Positions 1 through 7,879 of a stretch of 46,467 nucleotides of DNA are shown here, one piece after another; position 1 is the first letter of the stretch; every line of letters begins with the position of its first letter. The notes under the pieces are model-generated. The model was not told the origin of the DNA, searched no databases, and was given only the letters and a program-made list of their open reading frames with translations. Source of the stretch: Selenomonadaceae bacterium. GTDB taxonomy: Bacteria; Bacillota; Negativicutes; Selenomonadales; Selenomonadaceae. Where the stretch lies: the NCBI GenBank assembly GCA_017554235.1, contig JAFZIV010000029.1:1-46467 (forward strand), read 5' to 3'. A program made the translations under genes and the position numbers.

Positions 1-183
1 CCTATGTCAAGATGAATCGGACAGACCTCGCGATTCTGTCTTACTGTTTCCTCGTGTCCGTTCTCGGCTTACCTACTAACGTTTGCTGTAACACTCCACA
101 GTCGTGAATTCCCGGCGAGCCATCGGTATTAAAACTTTTTTATTCAGCTTGGTTCTCGCTGATAGGTACATTTTAGACACCAT
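1..183 (-). mobile_element. possible remnant of an IS605/IS1341-type tnpB 3' end
   Basis: On the minus strand a short frame (183 down to 76, 35 codons plus stop) contains a segment reading ARREFTTVE. This resembles the C-terminal tail (REFTPVE-like) of many IS605/IS1341 OrfB/TnpB proteins. The GC-richer sequence after it (positions 1-75) would be the element's right end or guide-RNA scaffold. Nothing upstream on that strand encodes the rest of a transposase, so it would be a truncated relic. It is not the same subgroup as the intact tnpB at the other end of the window, whose tail differs. Recognition rests on a short motif, so this is tentative. Confidence 0.4.
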
Positions 184-302
184 GTATATTTTTGTCAATG
201 TTTTGGGTTACTGTTTAAAACTCCTTCAGAAGTTAGAATTTTTGTTGCAGATATTATAGCACAAATTGCTTTAAATTTTTACGAAAATAAGCGGATATTT
301 CG

Positions 303-334
303 AGAAAAAAATAGAGGGGCGTTGTAAACCCCAC
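303..334 (-). terminator. rho-independent terminator after the minus-strand modification genes
   Basis: Read on the minus strand, a GTGGGG / CCCCTC stem with a 9-base loop is followed by a run of T residues. It lies about 20 bases after the stop of the oxidoreductase gene and would end the three-gene minus-strand transcript. The rest of 184-356 holds no gene. Confidence 0.6.
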
Positions 335-356
335 TTGATAAAATTAAAAAAAGTTT

Positions 357-1538
357 TTAAACACAAACACTATGTCCGATTTCAGCTGATTTATATGTTG
401 CATAAATAATTTTTATCGTTTCGTAAGCGATATTAAATCCTGACTGCGGTTCCCTGTCAAAATAAATACATTCCATAAAGTCTTTCATTTCATCAGCATA
501 GCCGCGAATAACTTCATCATCAAGTGCAACTTTATTCCAACCTAAATTTGAAGGCAACATTTCAGACAAATAAAGATTGCCTATTCCTTCTTCGTCAAGA
601 AAATATGTCTCCATTAAATCACTCATTGTCAATCTGCAATTTATGACGGCATCATTACAATACAGTTGAACATAATTTTTACTTCCACCAAGTAACGTAT
701 CAGTTGCCATTATTACAGCTTTCGTTTTATCGGAAAATGTCAGCACAGATAAACCAAAATCTTCAACATCTGTAGGACGCGCCGCAATATGTCTGTGTTC
801 GCGTTCGTTTAATTGTGGTGTCATTCGTGAAGTATCTCCTAAAACGCTCTCAACGAAAATTTTTTCTCCGCGTACTTTAGCTTCAATCTGTTTAAGCCAA
901 AGAATGGCTGAAAGAGGATGTGCGCCCGTTCGCAAGAATGTCCCGCCGCCTGTTTTATTCCATTCCCCAGCAACGCGTGAACTTGAGCCTTTCAAACTTT
1001 CTTCGCCTTTAGCAAATAATATCTTCGACTTCTTTTTTTCAAGAATCTCAGCGGCTTTCCGCACAGCTGGAGCGTAGATAAAATTTTCAGCATACATAAA
1101 TTTTTTTGAGGAATATTCAACAGCGTTACGAATTTTTTCTAACGACTTCATTAACTCGTCAAACATTATACTTTTACTAAGTGTGTTGCCGATATTTTCA
1201 TTTTCACCCTCTACCCCAAAATAGCCGCTTAAAGGCTTTTCACAAATTACATGTTTGTCAGCCTTAAGCGCATCAATTATCATCTTTTCGTGCAAATACG
1301 GAGGCGTACAAATATCTATAACATCAATTTCAGGATCGTTCAGTAAATTTTCAAAATTAGTCGAAGCACGCTGAAACCCGTATTTAACCTTAGCGGCGTT
1401 TACTTGTTCACTGCGTCTGGCAATTATATGTTTATTGCAAATTCGCAGACCGCCGAATCTTTTTAAAGCGTTCATATGCAATTCCGTTGCTCTGCCTGCG
1501 CCTGCCATTCCTATGCAAATTTCTCCTTTTTGGTTCAT
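357..1538 (-). CDS. Gfo/Idh/MocA family oxidoreductase
   Basis: 393 aa NAD(P)-dependent sugar-type dehydrogenase. The Rossmann start GMAGAGRAT lies at about residues 10-18. The family block DVIDICTPPYLHE, followed by CEKPLS with the conserved lysine, lies at about 75-105. The C-terminal half is the alpha/beta substrate domain. It is the last gene of a three-gene minus-strand set, 14 bases after the ATP-grasp gene, with GAGG upstream of the ATG. With the ATP-grasp and FkbM neighbours next to a motility operon, a role in making or modifying a surface or flagellar glycan is inferred. The substrate cannot be read from the sequence. The protein is slightly longer than typical members (about 330-380 aa) and looks intact. 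Confidence 0.9.
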   Translation of the reverse strand: MNQKGEICIGMAGAGRATELHMNALKRFGGLRICNKHIIARRSEQVNAAKVKYGFQRASTNFENLLNDPEIDVIDICTPPYLHEKMIIDALKADKHVICEKPLSGYFGVEGENENIGNTLSKSIMFDELMKSLEKIRNAVEYSSKKFMYAENFIYAPAVRKAAEILEKKKSKILFAKGEESLKGSSSRVAGEWNKTGGGTFLRTGAHPLSAILWLKQIEAKVRGEKIFVESVLGDTSRMTPQLNEREHRHIAARPTDVEDFGLSVLTFSDKTKAVIMATDTLLGGSKNYVQLYCNDAVINCRLTMSDLMETYFLDEEGIGNLYLSEMLPSNLGWNKVALDDEVIRGYADEMKDFMECIYFDREPQSGFNIAYETIKIIYATYKSAEIGHSVCV

Positions 1539-1552
1539 GGCTTAACCTCGAT

Positions 1553-2734
1553 TCATTTAAAATCAATTCTTACAAGGTTATTAAAATTTTTTAAAGTATT
1601 GTTCATATCACTAAAATTATCAAATTCCAAGAATAAAATTCCCGCCTTATACGTCAAAAAATTTTCTACTTCGTCTCCAGATTTCGCCCATATCATTTTG
1701 CAAATTATTTTATTTTCAAGTTTTGAATCAATGAAAATGTCATCAATAATTCCACAACGATTCGCCATTATACACTCACGTGCAATAAATCTGTGTGTCA
1801 GCTGATTGCCAATTTCAACTTTTAATCCCGATTCAGACAAAATAATTTCTTTAGCACAATTAAACCCGCTTGAATGTTCAACCAATCTCACATAAAGATC
1901 GCCGGGAGCACGGCGGCAAGGATCAATTAAAATCGGCGTGCCGTCACTTGTCACCATAAATTGAACATGAAAAATTCCGTCGACAAGTTTTAAATATTTC
2001 GCAATTTTTTCAACATATAAAATAACTTCAGCCATAGTGAATTGGCGTAAACTTGACGGTGAACTGGCACCCGATACAAGATATTTATTTCTATAGTATT
2101 GCTCGTCGTCGAAAAAAGCACGTAAAACTTTTTGATCCTGTATAAAAAAATTGGCGGCGTGATTACTGCCATCAATAAATTCTTCCAACAATATTGAAGT
2201 TTTGCGTGTGACTTTTTGGGCAGTCTTAAATGCCGTTTCAAGTTCGGATAAATTTTTACAGACGCTGACTCCTTTACCGCCCGTTAAATCTGTAGGCTTG
2301 ACTATTAACGGAAATTTTATTTTTTCGCAGGCAACGGGCAGTTCATCGACCAAATTACACACTAAAAATTTTGGCGTGGGCAAATCCAAAATCTTCATAA
2401 CGTCACGGAAATTTTTTTTATTGTGAATAATGCAAGCGTTTTCATATGAATCGTGTCCACGCAGATTAAGTTTTTCGCAGGCATAAGCCGTCGATATGTA
2501 TGCAAAATCATTACAGCTTGAAATAATTGCGTCGACTCTCAAACTTTTTGCCAAATCGTAAACAAACTCGCAATCGGAATAATCTCCAAAAATATTTTCG
2601 TCTGCGTATGGATGTCCAATTCCAACCCTGTCATTACCTGTTGTCGTGACATGCCACCCAAATTTTTTAGCCTCAACAATCATTGGAATTTCTGCATGAC
2701 TTCCGTTAAGCAATAATAATTTTTTTCTATTCAA
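1553..2734 (-). CDS. ATP-grasp domain carboxylate-amine/thiol ligase-like protein
   Basis: 393 aa if translation starts at the TTG at 2734, which has GGAGGTG six bases upstream. The reading frame is open 19 codons further, but that part lies inside the preceding gene. The pre-ATP-grasp domain starts KKLLLLNGSHAE. The ATP-grasp fold follows, with FPLIVKPTDLTGGKGV at about residues 145-160 (the ATP-binding lysine and Gly loop), LLEEFIDG at about 185 and the metal-site ILIDPCRRAPGD in place of the usual DxNxRxGG-like block. It would ligate a carboxylate to an amine with ATP, with unknown substrates. It sits between FkbM and oxidoreductase genes, 14 bases after the FkbM stop, so a modification role is inferred. 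Confidence 0.85.
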   Translation of the reverse strand: MNRKKLLLLNGSHAEIPMIVEAKKFGWHVTTTGNDRVGIGHPYADENIFGDYSDCEFVYDLAKSLRVDAIISSCNDFAYISTAYACEKLNLRGHDSYENACIIHNKKNFRDVMKILDLPTPKFLVCNLVDELPVACEKIKFPLIVKPTDLTGGKGVSVCKNLSELETAFKTAQKVTRKTSILLEEFIDGSNHAANFFIQDQKVLRAFFDDEQYYRNKYLVSGASSPSSLRQFTMAEVILYVEKIAKYLKLVDGIFHVQFMVTSDGTPILIDPCRRAPGDLYVRLVEHSSGFNCAKEIILSESGLKVEIGNQLTHRFIARECIMANRCGIIDDIFIDSKLENKIICKMIWAKSGDEVENFLTYKAGILFLEFDNFSDMNNTLKNFNNLVRIDFK

Positions 2735-2748
2735 TATCACACCTCCAA

Positions 2749-3732
2749 TTAAGAAATTGCGTATAAAACCAGCTCTGTTTCCGCTATGCATGTATGCTTG
2801 CGGAGATAAAGTTTGTAATCGGCATGGAGACTTTTTATAAACTGCGGAATTGTAATTAAATCTTCCGCCTTATGATATGCGCAAATTGCCAGCATAGGTT
2901 TATCTCGTTTAATAGTTTCCGTTGCACCGCGCAGAGCGTTCAATTCGCTACCTTCAATGTCCATTTTTATAAATCCAATCTTCGTATCGCCGACAATATC
3001 GTCAATTTTTTCAGCATCAATCGTAACGTTTCCTTCATCTGATACGGAGGAGCTTGTTTCGTTATCACTGCTGAAAGTTATTTTTGTCCTTTCATTCCAT
3101 ACGCCGCAGTTTAAAGTTGAAACATCGCGATAATTTTTTTCACGCACAAATTTTTCAAGTGCATCAAAATTATTTTTATCGGCTTCAATGGCAAAAACTT
3201 TTGTATAATTACCGCCGCTCCAATTTATGAATTTTTCTACAGTGTCACCGTTGTACGCGCCGCAATCCACGTACCCCCCCCCGTTCAGGGTTGAAGTCAA
3301 TTCATTAAAATATTGATTCGGATCGTATACAGGGAAATTGTATGAAGGATTGCCCGTGATTTTTGCCTTAAGGTAGGCAATCATTGTTTGCCTTGATAAA
3401 TCGTCGCTCAGTATTTCAAAAGTATCAGCAAACTCATAACGCCGTGCAGAAATATATTCATAATCAATCGTCGCTAATTCCCACGTTAAAACGTATCTAA
3501 TAATCTTTTTGTCTTTAAAAAATTTAATGGCACGCTCTTCATCAGTTGTTCCTAAAACAAAAACGTATTTGTCGTGTTGCTTTGAAAGTTCCTCAAAATT
3601 GTAAACGGGCTTGCCGAGAAATTTCTTGTTAGGTTGAAAATATTTTTCATCGACCGCGTAACCGTCCACTTCAACGCCGAATCTTGAAAGTTCATTGCTA
3701 AAACGCTTTGCATTGTGTGCCGCGCCCAACAT
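2749..3732 (-). CDS. FkbM family methyltransferase, 5' end frameshifted, internal poly-G tract
   Basis: SAM-dependent methyltransferase of the FkbM family, 327 aa from the ATG at 3732. An N-terminal Rossmann-like segment (GAAHNAKRFSNEL) precedes the methyltransferase domain. That domain has the SAM motif YVDCGAYNGDT at about residue 155, the acidic FAIEAD strand and the family block IGFIKMDIEGSE at about 250. A run of nine G (C on plus, 3274-3282) encodes the Gly-Gly-Gly just before the SAM motif. The homologous frame continues upstream of the ATG with hydrophobic, family-like residues but is cut off by a frameshift (see 3733-3838). The gene therefore either starts late at a poorly supported ATG or is a frameshift variant. 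Methylation of a surface or flagellar glycan is inferred from context. Confidence 0.8.
   Translation of the reverse strand: MLGAAHNAKRFSNELSRFGVEVDGYAVDEKYFQPNKKFLGKPVYNFEELSKQHDKYVFVLGTTDEERAIKFFKDKKIIRYVLTWELATIDYEYISARRYEFADTFEILSDDLSRQTMIAYLKAKITGNPSYNFPVYDPNQYFNELTSTLNGGGYVDCGAYNGDTVEKFINWSGGNYTKVFAIEADKNNFDALEKFVREKNYRDVSTLNCGVWNERTKITFSSDNETSSSVSDEGNVTIDAEKIDDIVGDTKIGFIKMDIEGSELNALRGATETIKRDKPMLAICAYHKAEDLITIPQFIKSLHADYKLYLRKHTCIAETELVLYAIS
3274..3282 (-). repeat. poly-G tract (G9) inside the FkbM methyltransferase gene
   Basis: Nine consecutive C on plus, G on the coding strand, encode three glycines immediately before the SAM-binding motif. Runs of this length are slippage-prone. 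A one-base change would truncate the protein before its catalytic domain, the usual design of a contingency (phase-variable) gene. Variation itself is not shown here. Confidence 0.75.
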
Positions 3733-3838
3733 AATTACAGGCCAACCGTGACTTTTAATTTTTTCACAAGTCTTAACGCGTGCGTTCGTCTTTTAAACTT
3801 TCAAATTTCTGCAGAACCATTTCAAAATTTTTATCCAA
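3733..3838 (-). pseudogene. out-of-frame 5' part of the FkbM methyltransferase gene
   Basis: On the minus strand, a TTG at 3838 preceded by GGGGTGA opens a 21-codon frame (MDKNFEMVLQ...) that stops at 3773. The FkbM frame, open from about 3790, reads KTCEKIKSHGWPVIM directly into the annotated ATG. Joining the two at about 3775-3781 (within ACGCGTT) by one extra base gives one smooth N-terminus with a proper ribosome-binding site. The natural start was therefore probably 3838, and the sequenced copy carries a one-base deletion or a sequencing error. Confidence 0.6.
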
Positions 3839-3865
3839 TCATTTCACCCCTTAAATTTGCGCACG

Positions 3866-3905
3866 AAAAAACCGCCAAATCAAAATCAACTTTTGAAATG
3901 ACGGT
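3866..3905 (-). terminator. terminator-like hairpin in the leader of the FkbM operon
   Basis: On the minus strand, arms of 15 bases (ACCGTCATTTCAAAA and its near complement; 12 Watson-Crick pairs, one G-U and two mismatches by eye) enclose a 5-base loop and are followed directly by T6. It sits between the short poly-G frame and the FkbM ribosome-binding site, as in an attenuator. It could also simply end an upstream transcript. Confidence 0.5.
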
Positions 3906-3934
3906 TAAATATTTGTATGATAAATTAGAGAGAC

Positions 3935-3979
3935 CTACCCCCCCCCCTTGTGGAAGGCGTACCCGCACTTACTTTTCAT
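3935..3979 (-). CDS. 14-codon leader-like reading frame ending in a poly-G tract
   Basis: An ATG at 3979, with AGGAG 11 bases upstream, opens a frame for MKSKCGYAFHKGGG and then stops at TAG right after a run of ten G (3938-3947). With eleven G the frame would continue for 49 aa and end at 3831, overlapping the TTG start of the FkbM frame. That is the geometry of translational coupling. With nine G it stops within a few codons. Translation is unproven, and the product matches nothing I recognise. It may be a leader peptide, a phase-off small gene or a relic. Confidence 0.3.
   Translation of the reverse strand: MKSKCGYAFHKGGG
3938..3947 (-). repeat. poly-G tract (G10) upstream of the FkbM gene
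   Basis: Ten consecutive C on plus (G on minus). This is the second long homopolymer within 670 bases, on the same coding strand as the one inside the FkbM gene. In an AT-rich genome two such runs at one locus are unlikely by chance and suggest slippage-based variation. Confidence 0.75.
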
Positions 3980-4272
3980 AACTTTTGCATCTCCTATCCT
4001 TCAAAAAATTTCTCAATACCAAATCAAATTTTTATTTAATTTATCATAAACGACCGGCTTTTTCAAGCCCCCTCAATTTAAATGGAAAAATTTCTTTAGA
4101 CATTACCGATATTTTGTTTCCTAAAATTTTTCACAATATGAAGGAACTTTGCTAAGTCGGGCGAATATTTAATTGATTTAAATTCGGTAAAACGCATAGA
4201 GCATTGAAAAGTTACAAGGAAATTTTTTGAGCAGTCTTTAACATAAGGTTGCGAAAAAGAGGAGTGACGCTA
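3980..4272. other. intergenic region between divergent modification and chemotaxis genes
   Basis: AT-rich sequence between the minus-strand FkbM set and cheB. It must hold promoters for both directions. On the minus strand TTGAAA and TAAATT 17 bases apart (around 4030-4060) are a possible but imperfect promoter. For cheB no convincing sigma-70 or sigma-28 promoter could be picked. No conserved gene or known riboswitch motif was recognised here. Confidence 0.5.
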
Positions 4273-5430
4273 ATGATTCGTGTATTGATTGCTGACGATT
4301 CGGCGTTTATGCGGAAAGTACTTTCAGATTTATTTGCCAAACAAAGTGACTTTCAAGTAATAGGCACAGCAATCAATGGGAAAGATACTGTTGATAAGGT
4401 TAAAAAACTTAAGCCGGACTTGCTGACTTTAGATGTGTTGATGCCGGTAATGAACGGACTCGACGCGCTGGCAATAATTATGGACAATAATCCGTTGCCG
4501 GTCGTAATGGTAAGCAGTATGACGCAAGAAGGTTCGGACGCCACAATACGCGCACTTGCATTGGGCGCAGTTGATTTTGTCGGTAAAGCAGGCGGACCAA
4601 TTTCAAAAATCGACACGATAGAAGATGAAATTCTAAGGAAATGTCGAGACGCGGCACAGGCACACGTTTTTAAAACTCGTCCATTAGCAGATTCAAAGCC
4701 CATTGTATATACACCTAAGCCGAAAAAGCCCGACCCGCCGGTTATGCGCAGAATTGAAGTTAAACGGCGTTCAGGTTATGTACCGGGACAAAAGCCGGAG
4801 ATTGTTAAAATTCCTGCCGCAAATGTTCCCAAGCCTGTTTATGCTCCAAGTGTCAGCGGAAAAAAATTGGTTGCCATAGGAACTTCGACTGGAGGACCTC
4901 AAGCCCTTCAATCTGTCGTAACGCGCTTACCTGCCAATCTTCCCTGCGGCGTTGTGATTGTTCAACATATGCCTGCGGGTTTCACAAAATCTCTTGCAGA
5001 TCGTCTTGATTCAATCAGCGAAATTGCAGTTAAGGAAGCCGAGCACGAAGAAATTATCCGCGCAGGTCAAGTTTACATAGCACCGGGAAATTATCATTTA
5101 AGGGTTGCTAACGTTGCAGGTGGCGGCAAGAAAATTTTACTTAGTCAAGAACCTCCTGTAGGAAATCATCGCCCCGCAGTTAATGTTATGTTTGATTCGG
5201 TTGCGCAATTCGGTAATGACTTAGTGTCCGTGATTATGACGGGTATGGGTGCTGACGGTTGCGAGGGTATGAAAAAAATTAAAGCTAACGGCGGTTATTC
5301 CATAGCGCAGGATGAAAAAAGTTGCGTCGTTTACGGTATGCCTAAAGCAGTTGTCGACGCGGGACTTGCTGACGAAATATGCCCTCTTAATAAAATTGCT
5401 GAAGCTATCGTTGAGGCTGTTAAACGTTAA
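4273..5430 (+). CDS. cheB: chemotaxis response regulator protein-glutamate methylesterase
   Basis: 385 aa from the ATG at 4273, with GAGGAG eight bases upstream. The frame is open eight codons further to a TTG that lacks a site. An N-terminal receiver domain (LIADDSAFMRK; phosphoacceptor Asp in TLDVLMPVMNG at about residue 53; AVDFVGK) is joined by a proline-rich linker to a CheB methylesterase domain. The domain carries the catalytic Ser in GTSTGGPQAL at about 206, His in VIVQHMPAGFT and Asp in IMTGMGADG. It removes methyl groups from (and can deamidate) methyl-accepting chemotaxis proteins when phosphorylated by CheA, giving adaptation. It is the first gene of the chemotaxis cluster. Confidence 0.97.
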   Translation: MIRVLIADDSAFMRKVLSDLFAKQSDFQVIGTAINGKDTVDKVKKLKPDLLTLDVLMPVMNGLDALAIIMDNNPLPVVMVSSMTQEGSDATIRALALGAVDFVGKAGGPISKIDTIEDEILRKCRDAAQAHVFKTRPLADSKPIVYTPKPKKPDPPVMRRIEVKRRSGYVPGQKPEIVKIPAANVPKPVYAPSVSGKKLVAIGTSTGGPQALQSVVTRLPANLPCGVVIVQHMPAGFTKSLADRLDSISEIAVKEAEHEEIIRAGQVYIAPGNYHLRVANVAGGGKKILLSQEPPVGNHRPAVNVMFDSVAQFGNDLVSVIMTGMGADGCEGMKKIKANGGYSIAQDEKSCVVYGMPKAVVDAGLADEICPLNKIAEAIVEAVKR

Positions 5431-5482
5431 TTTTGAATGGGCTACAATTATATAAATTATTCGACTTGTAAGGAGGTGAAAT

Positions 5483-5658
5483 CCGTTACTGATAAATTTT
5501 TATGTTGACTTATCTAACAAACACCGTATAATCTAATTAGTTCTTATTTTTAGACATACGGTTTACAAAAAATTTCCGCGCAGAAACGCAAATTTGTAGA
5601 AAATAATGCAAGCGTGCAACATAAAAATTTATACTTTTAAAAAGTTTTTCAGTAACGG
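5483..5658. repeat. inverted-repeat-bounded insert between cheB and cheA
   Basis: Left arm 5483-5507 begins CCGTTACTG and ends TATGTTG. The right arm is its exact complement in two pieces, 5617-5632 and 5650-5658 (CAGTAACGG), separated by a 17-base palindromic A/T insert. The outer bases are therefore 25-bp inverted repeats around about 110 bases of non-coding DNA. A perfect AAGGAGGTG lies just left of the element, while cheA, eight bases right of it, has no ribosome-binding site of its own. It looks like a small MITE-like insertion or a structured leader. Confidence 0.6.
5505..5532 (+). promoter_or_regulatory. sigma-70-type promoter upstream of cheA
   Basis: TTGACT and TATAAT are separated by 16 bases, a near-consensus promoter. 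It lies inside the inverted-repeat element and overlaps the end of its left arm, so the element may supply its own promoter for cheA and the genes after it. Confidence 0.65.
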
Positions 5659-5665
5659 TATTTGA

Positions 5666-7792
5666 ATGGAAACTAATCAATATATGGAGATGTTTCTGGA
5701 CGAATCGCACGAACATTTGCAGTCTCTGAACGACGGTCTTCTTGGTCTTGAAGATAACGCCGAAGATTTATCCGTACTCAATGAGATTTTCCGAAACGCC
5801 CATACTTTGAAGGGTATGTCAGCGACAATGGGCTATACCAAAATCGCTGAACTTACTCACGAAATGGAAGACGTACTCGATATGCTCCGCAAAGAACAGC
5901 TCAAAGTCAGCGAAGACATTATCGACACGCTTTTCAAATGCGTTGACTCCCTCGAACAGATGATTGATAACGTCGGTAACGGTGAATCCGAAGATTTAAT
6001 CGACGTATCGGCACTTGTATCGAAGTTGTCAGCAATCTTAAGCGGTAAAGCCGCTCCCGCCGCAGATGCCGCCGCATCAGCTCCTGCGCCTGCACCTGCT
6101 ACGTCCGCACCTTCACCTGCTCCCGCCGCTAAATCTGTCGCAAAATCTTTTGACTTGACGGAATCCGAAAAATCCGTTATCCAAGAGGCAACCAGTAGCG
6201 GTCTTCGCGGTATTCATTTAACCGTAACTTTGGCGGAAACTTGCTTGCTGAAATCTGCGCGGTCTTACATGGTTATGAACGCACTCGACGAAGTTGGCGA
6301 AGTTATTAAGACTATCCCGCCCGCCGAAGATTTAGAGCAAGAAAAATTTGAACGTAGTTTTGAAGTTCTGTTGGTTTCTCCCGCAGAAGAAGCGGCGATT
6401 AAAGAAGCCGTTATGAACATTTCTGAAATTGAAAAGGCGGAGACTGAAATTATTGATTTAAATGCTAAACCTGAACCTGCACCTGAAGTTAAGTTGGAAA
6501 AACCTGTAGCTCCTCCACCTCCTCCCGTAACATCTTCAGCTGCCGCAAATTCCCCTGCGCCTGTAGTCAATAAAGCACCAGTTACATCGAAATCTGCACC
6601 TCCTCCAGTTCAATCCGGTGGTGCCGGTGCATCCAAGAAAGCGCATGCAAGTCAGTCTGTCCGCGTCGACATTGATAAACTTGATACGCTGATGAACTTG
6701 ATGGGAGAACTCGTTGTAAACAAAGTTCGTCTTGAACAGATTGGACAAACTCACAGACTTTCCGAACTTACTGAAACTCTTGAGCAGATGGACAGAGTTA
6801 CCACCGACCTTCAAAACATCGTTATGAAAGTCAGAATGGTTCCTGTCAGTCAAGTATTTAACCGTTTTCCGCGTATGGTTCGCGACGTTACTAAGGAACT
6901 CAACAAAGAAATTAACTTGACTATCGAAGGTGAAGAGACAGAGCTTGACCGTACCGTTATTGACGAAATCGGCGATCCTATCATGCACTTGCTTAGAAAT
7001 TCGTTGGATCACGGTGTAGAAATGCCGGAAGATCGCGTTAAGAAAGGCAAGCCACGTGTTGGTGAAGTTAAGCTGATAGCGCGTCACGAAGGTAACAACG
7101 TTGTCATAATGGTTACTGACGACGGTAAAGGTATTGACGCTGATGTAATTCGTCGCAAGGCTGTTGAAAAGGGACTGTTCACACAGGACGAAGTTGAACG
7201 CATGGACGACGCGGATGCGGTTAGAATTATTTTCTTGCCCGGTTTCTCGACAGCTGAAAAGATTAGTGATATTTCAGGGCGCGGCGTCGGTATGGACGTT
7301 GTGCGCAGTAAAATTGAATCGTTAAGCGGTCACGTCGACGTTGAAACGCATGTAAATGAAGGTTCAGTTTTCAAAATTAAATTGCCGTTGACTTTGGCAA
7401 TTATTCAAGCAATGCTCGTCAAAGTTCAAGAAGAAGTTTACGCAGTACCGCTCGGCTCAATCGACAGCACGATTAATATTCAGCCGGATGAAATTAAAAC
7501 GGTTCAAAATCACGAAGTAATTGTCCTGCGCGGTGAAATTATTCCTATAATTCGTATGGAACAGACATTGTTTGTGCCGCACGTTAAAGACTCTGAAGAA
7601 CTCTTTGTAGTCGTCGTACACGCCGGCGAATCAAAAGCAGGTATTGTTGTAGACAAGCTGATTGGGCAACAGGAAATCGTTATAAAGACGCTGGGCAATT
7701 TGTTTATGGGTCTGAAAATGTTCTCGGGCGCAACGGTACTTGGTGACGGACGTATTGCGCTGATTCTCGACGTTGCTACGATGTTGAACTAA
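5666..7792 (+). CDS. cheA: chemotaxis sensor histidine kinase
   Basis: 708 aa CheA. An HPt domain has the phospho-His in NAHTLKGM at about residue 46. Two Ala/Pro-rich linkers (about 130-155 and 270-330) flank a P2-like region. Then come the dimerisation helices (LDTLMNLMGELVVNK), the HATPase with H/N box LLRNSLDHGVE, DDGKGID and SGRGVGMDVV, and a C-terminal CheW-like domain. It phosphorylates CheB and CheY in response to receptor state. The ATG at 5666 gives the expected family N-terminus, but no Shine-Dalgarno is visible in front of it (only AACGG). The nearest good site is about 180 bases upstream, across the inverted-repeat element. Confidence 0.97.
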   Translation: METNQYMEMFLDESHEHLQSLNDGLLGLEDNAEDLSVLNEIFRNAHTLKGMSATMGYTKIAELTHEMEDVLDMLRKEQLKVSEDIIDTLFKCVDSLEQMIDNVGNGESEDLIDVSALVSKLSAILSGKAAPAADAAASAPAPAPATSAPSPAPAAKSVAKSFDLTESEKSVIQEATSSGLRGIHLTVTLAETCLLKSARSYMVMNALDEVGEVIKTIPPAEDLEQEKFERSFEVLLVSPAEEAAIKEAVMNISEIEKAETEIIDLNAKPEPAPEVKLEKPVAPPPPPVTSSAAANSPAPVVNKAPVTSKSAPPPVQSGGAGASKKAHASQSVRVDIDKLDTLMNLMGELVVNKVRLEQIGQTHRLSELTETLEQMDRVTTDLQNIVMKVRMVPVSQVFNRFPRMVRDVTKELNKEINLTIEGEETELDRTVIDEIGDPIMHLLRNSLDHGVEMPEDRVKKGKPRVGEVKLIARHEGNNVVIMVTDDGKGIDADVIRRKAVEKGLFTQDEVERMDDADAVRIIFLPGFSTAEKISDISGRGVGMDVVRSKIESLSGHVDVETHVNEGSVFKIKLPLTLAIIQAMLVKVQEEVYAVPLGSIDSTINIQPDEIKTVQNHEVIVLRGEIIPIIRMEQTLFVPHVKDSEELFVVVVHAGESKAGIVVDKLIGQQEIVIKTLGNLFMGLKMFSGATVLGDGRIALILDVATMLN

Positions 7793-7797
7793 TTATT

Positions 7798-7865
7798 AAG
7801 GGCTGAGGTCTAAGGGCTAAGGGCTAAGCAAAATCCCTATTCCCTATTCCCTATTCCCTAAAAGG
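7798..7865. repeat. 7-base-period tandem repeats between cheA and cheW
   Basis: About two copies of aagggct followed by three copies of attccct, both with period 7. The two blocks are partly complementary (AGGG/CCCT), so a stem can form. One of several such intergenic repeats in the window. Non-coding. Confidence 0.7.
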
Positions 7866-7879
7866 GGGCTTAAAGTTTT

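Noticed and set aside
3715-3981. 88-aa plus-strand reading frame across the FkbM upstream region
   Set aside because: It reads through the poly-C tract and the antisense of the leader and terminator, has no ribosome-binding site, and its composition is not protein-like.
4249-4272. Earlier TTG start for cheB
   Set aside because: The upstream codons include the Shine-Dalgarno GAGGAG of the ATG at 4273, which gives the family-typical N-terminus.
3980-4272. c-di-GMP or other riboswitch in the leader before cheB
   Set aside because: None of the conserved junction or loop sequences of known riboswitch classes could be recognised.
6265-7087. Long minus-strand reading frames within cheA
   Set aside because: They are antisense shadows of a strongly conserved gene; no start signals and implausible composition.
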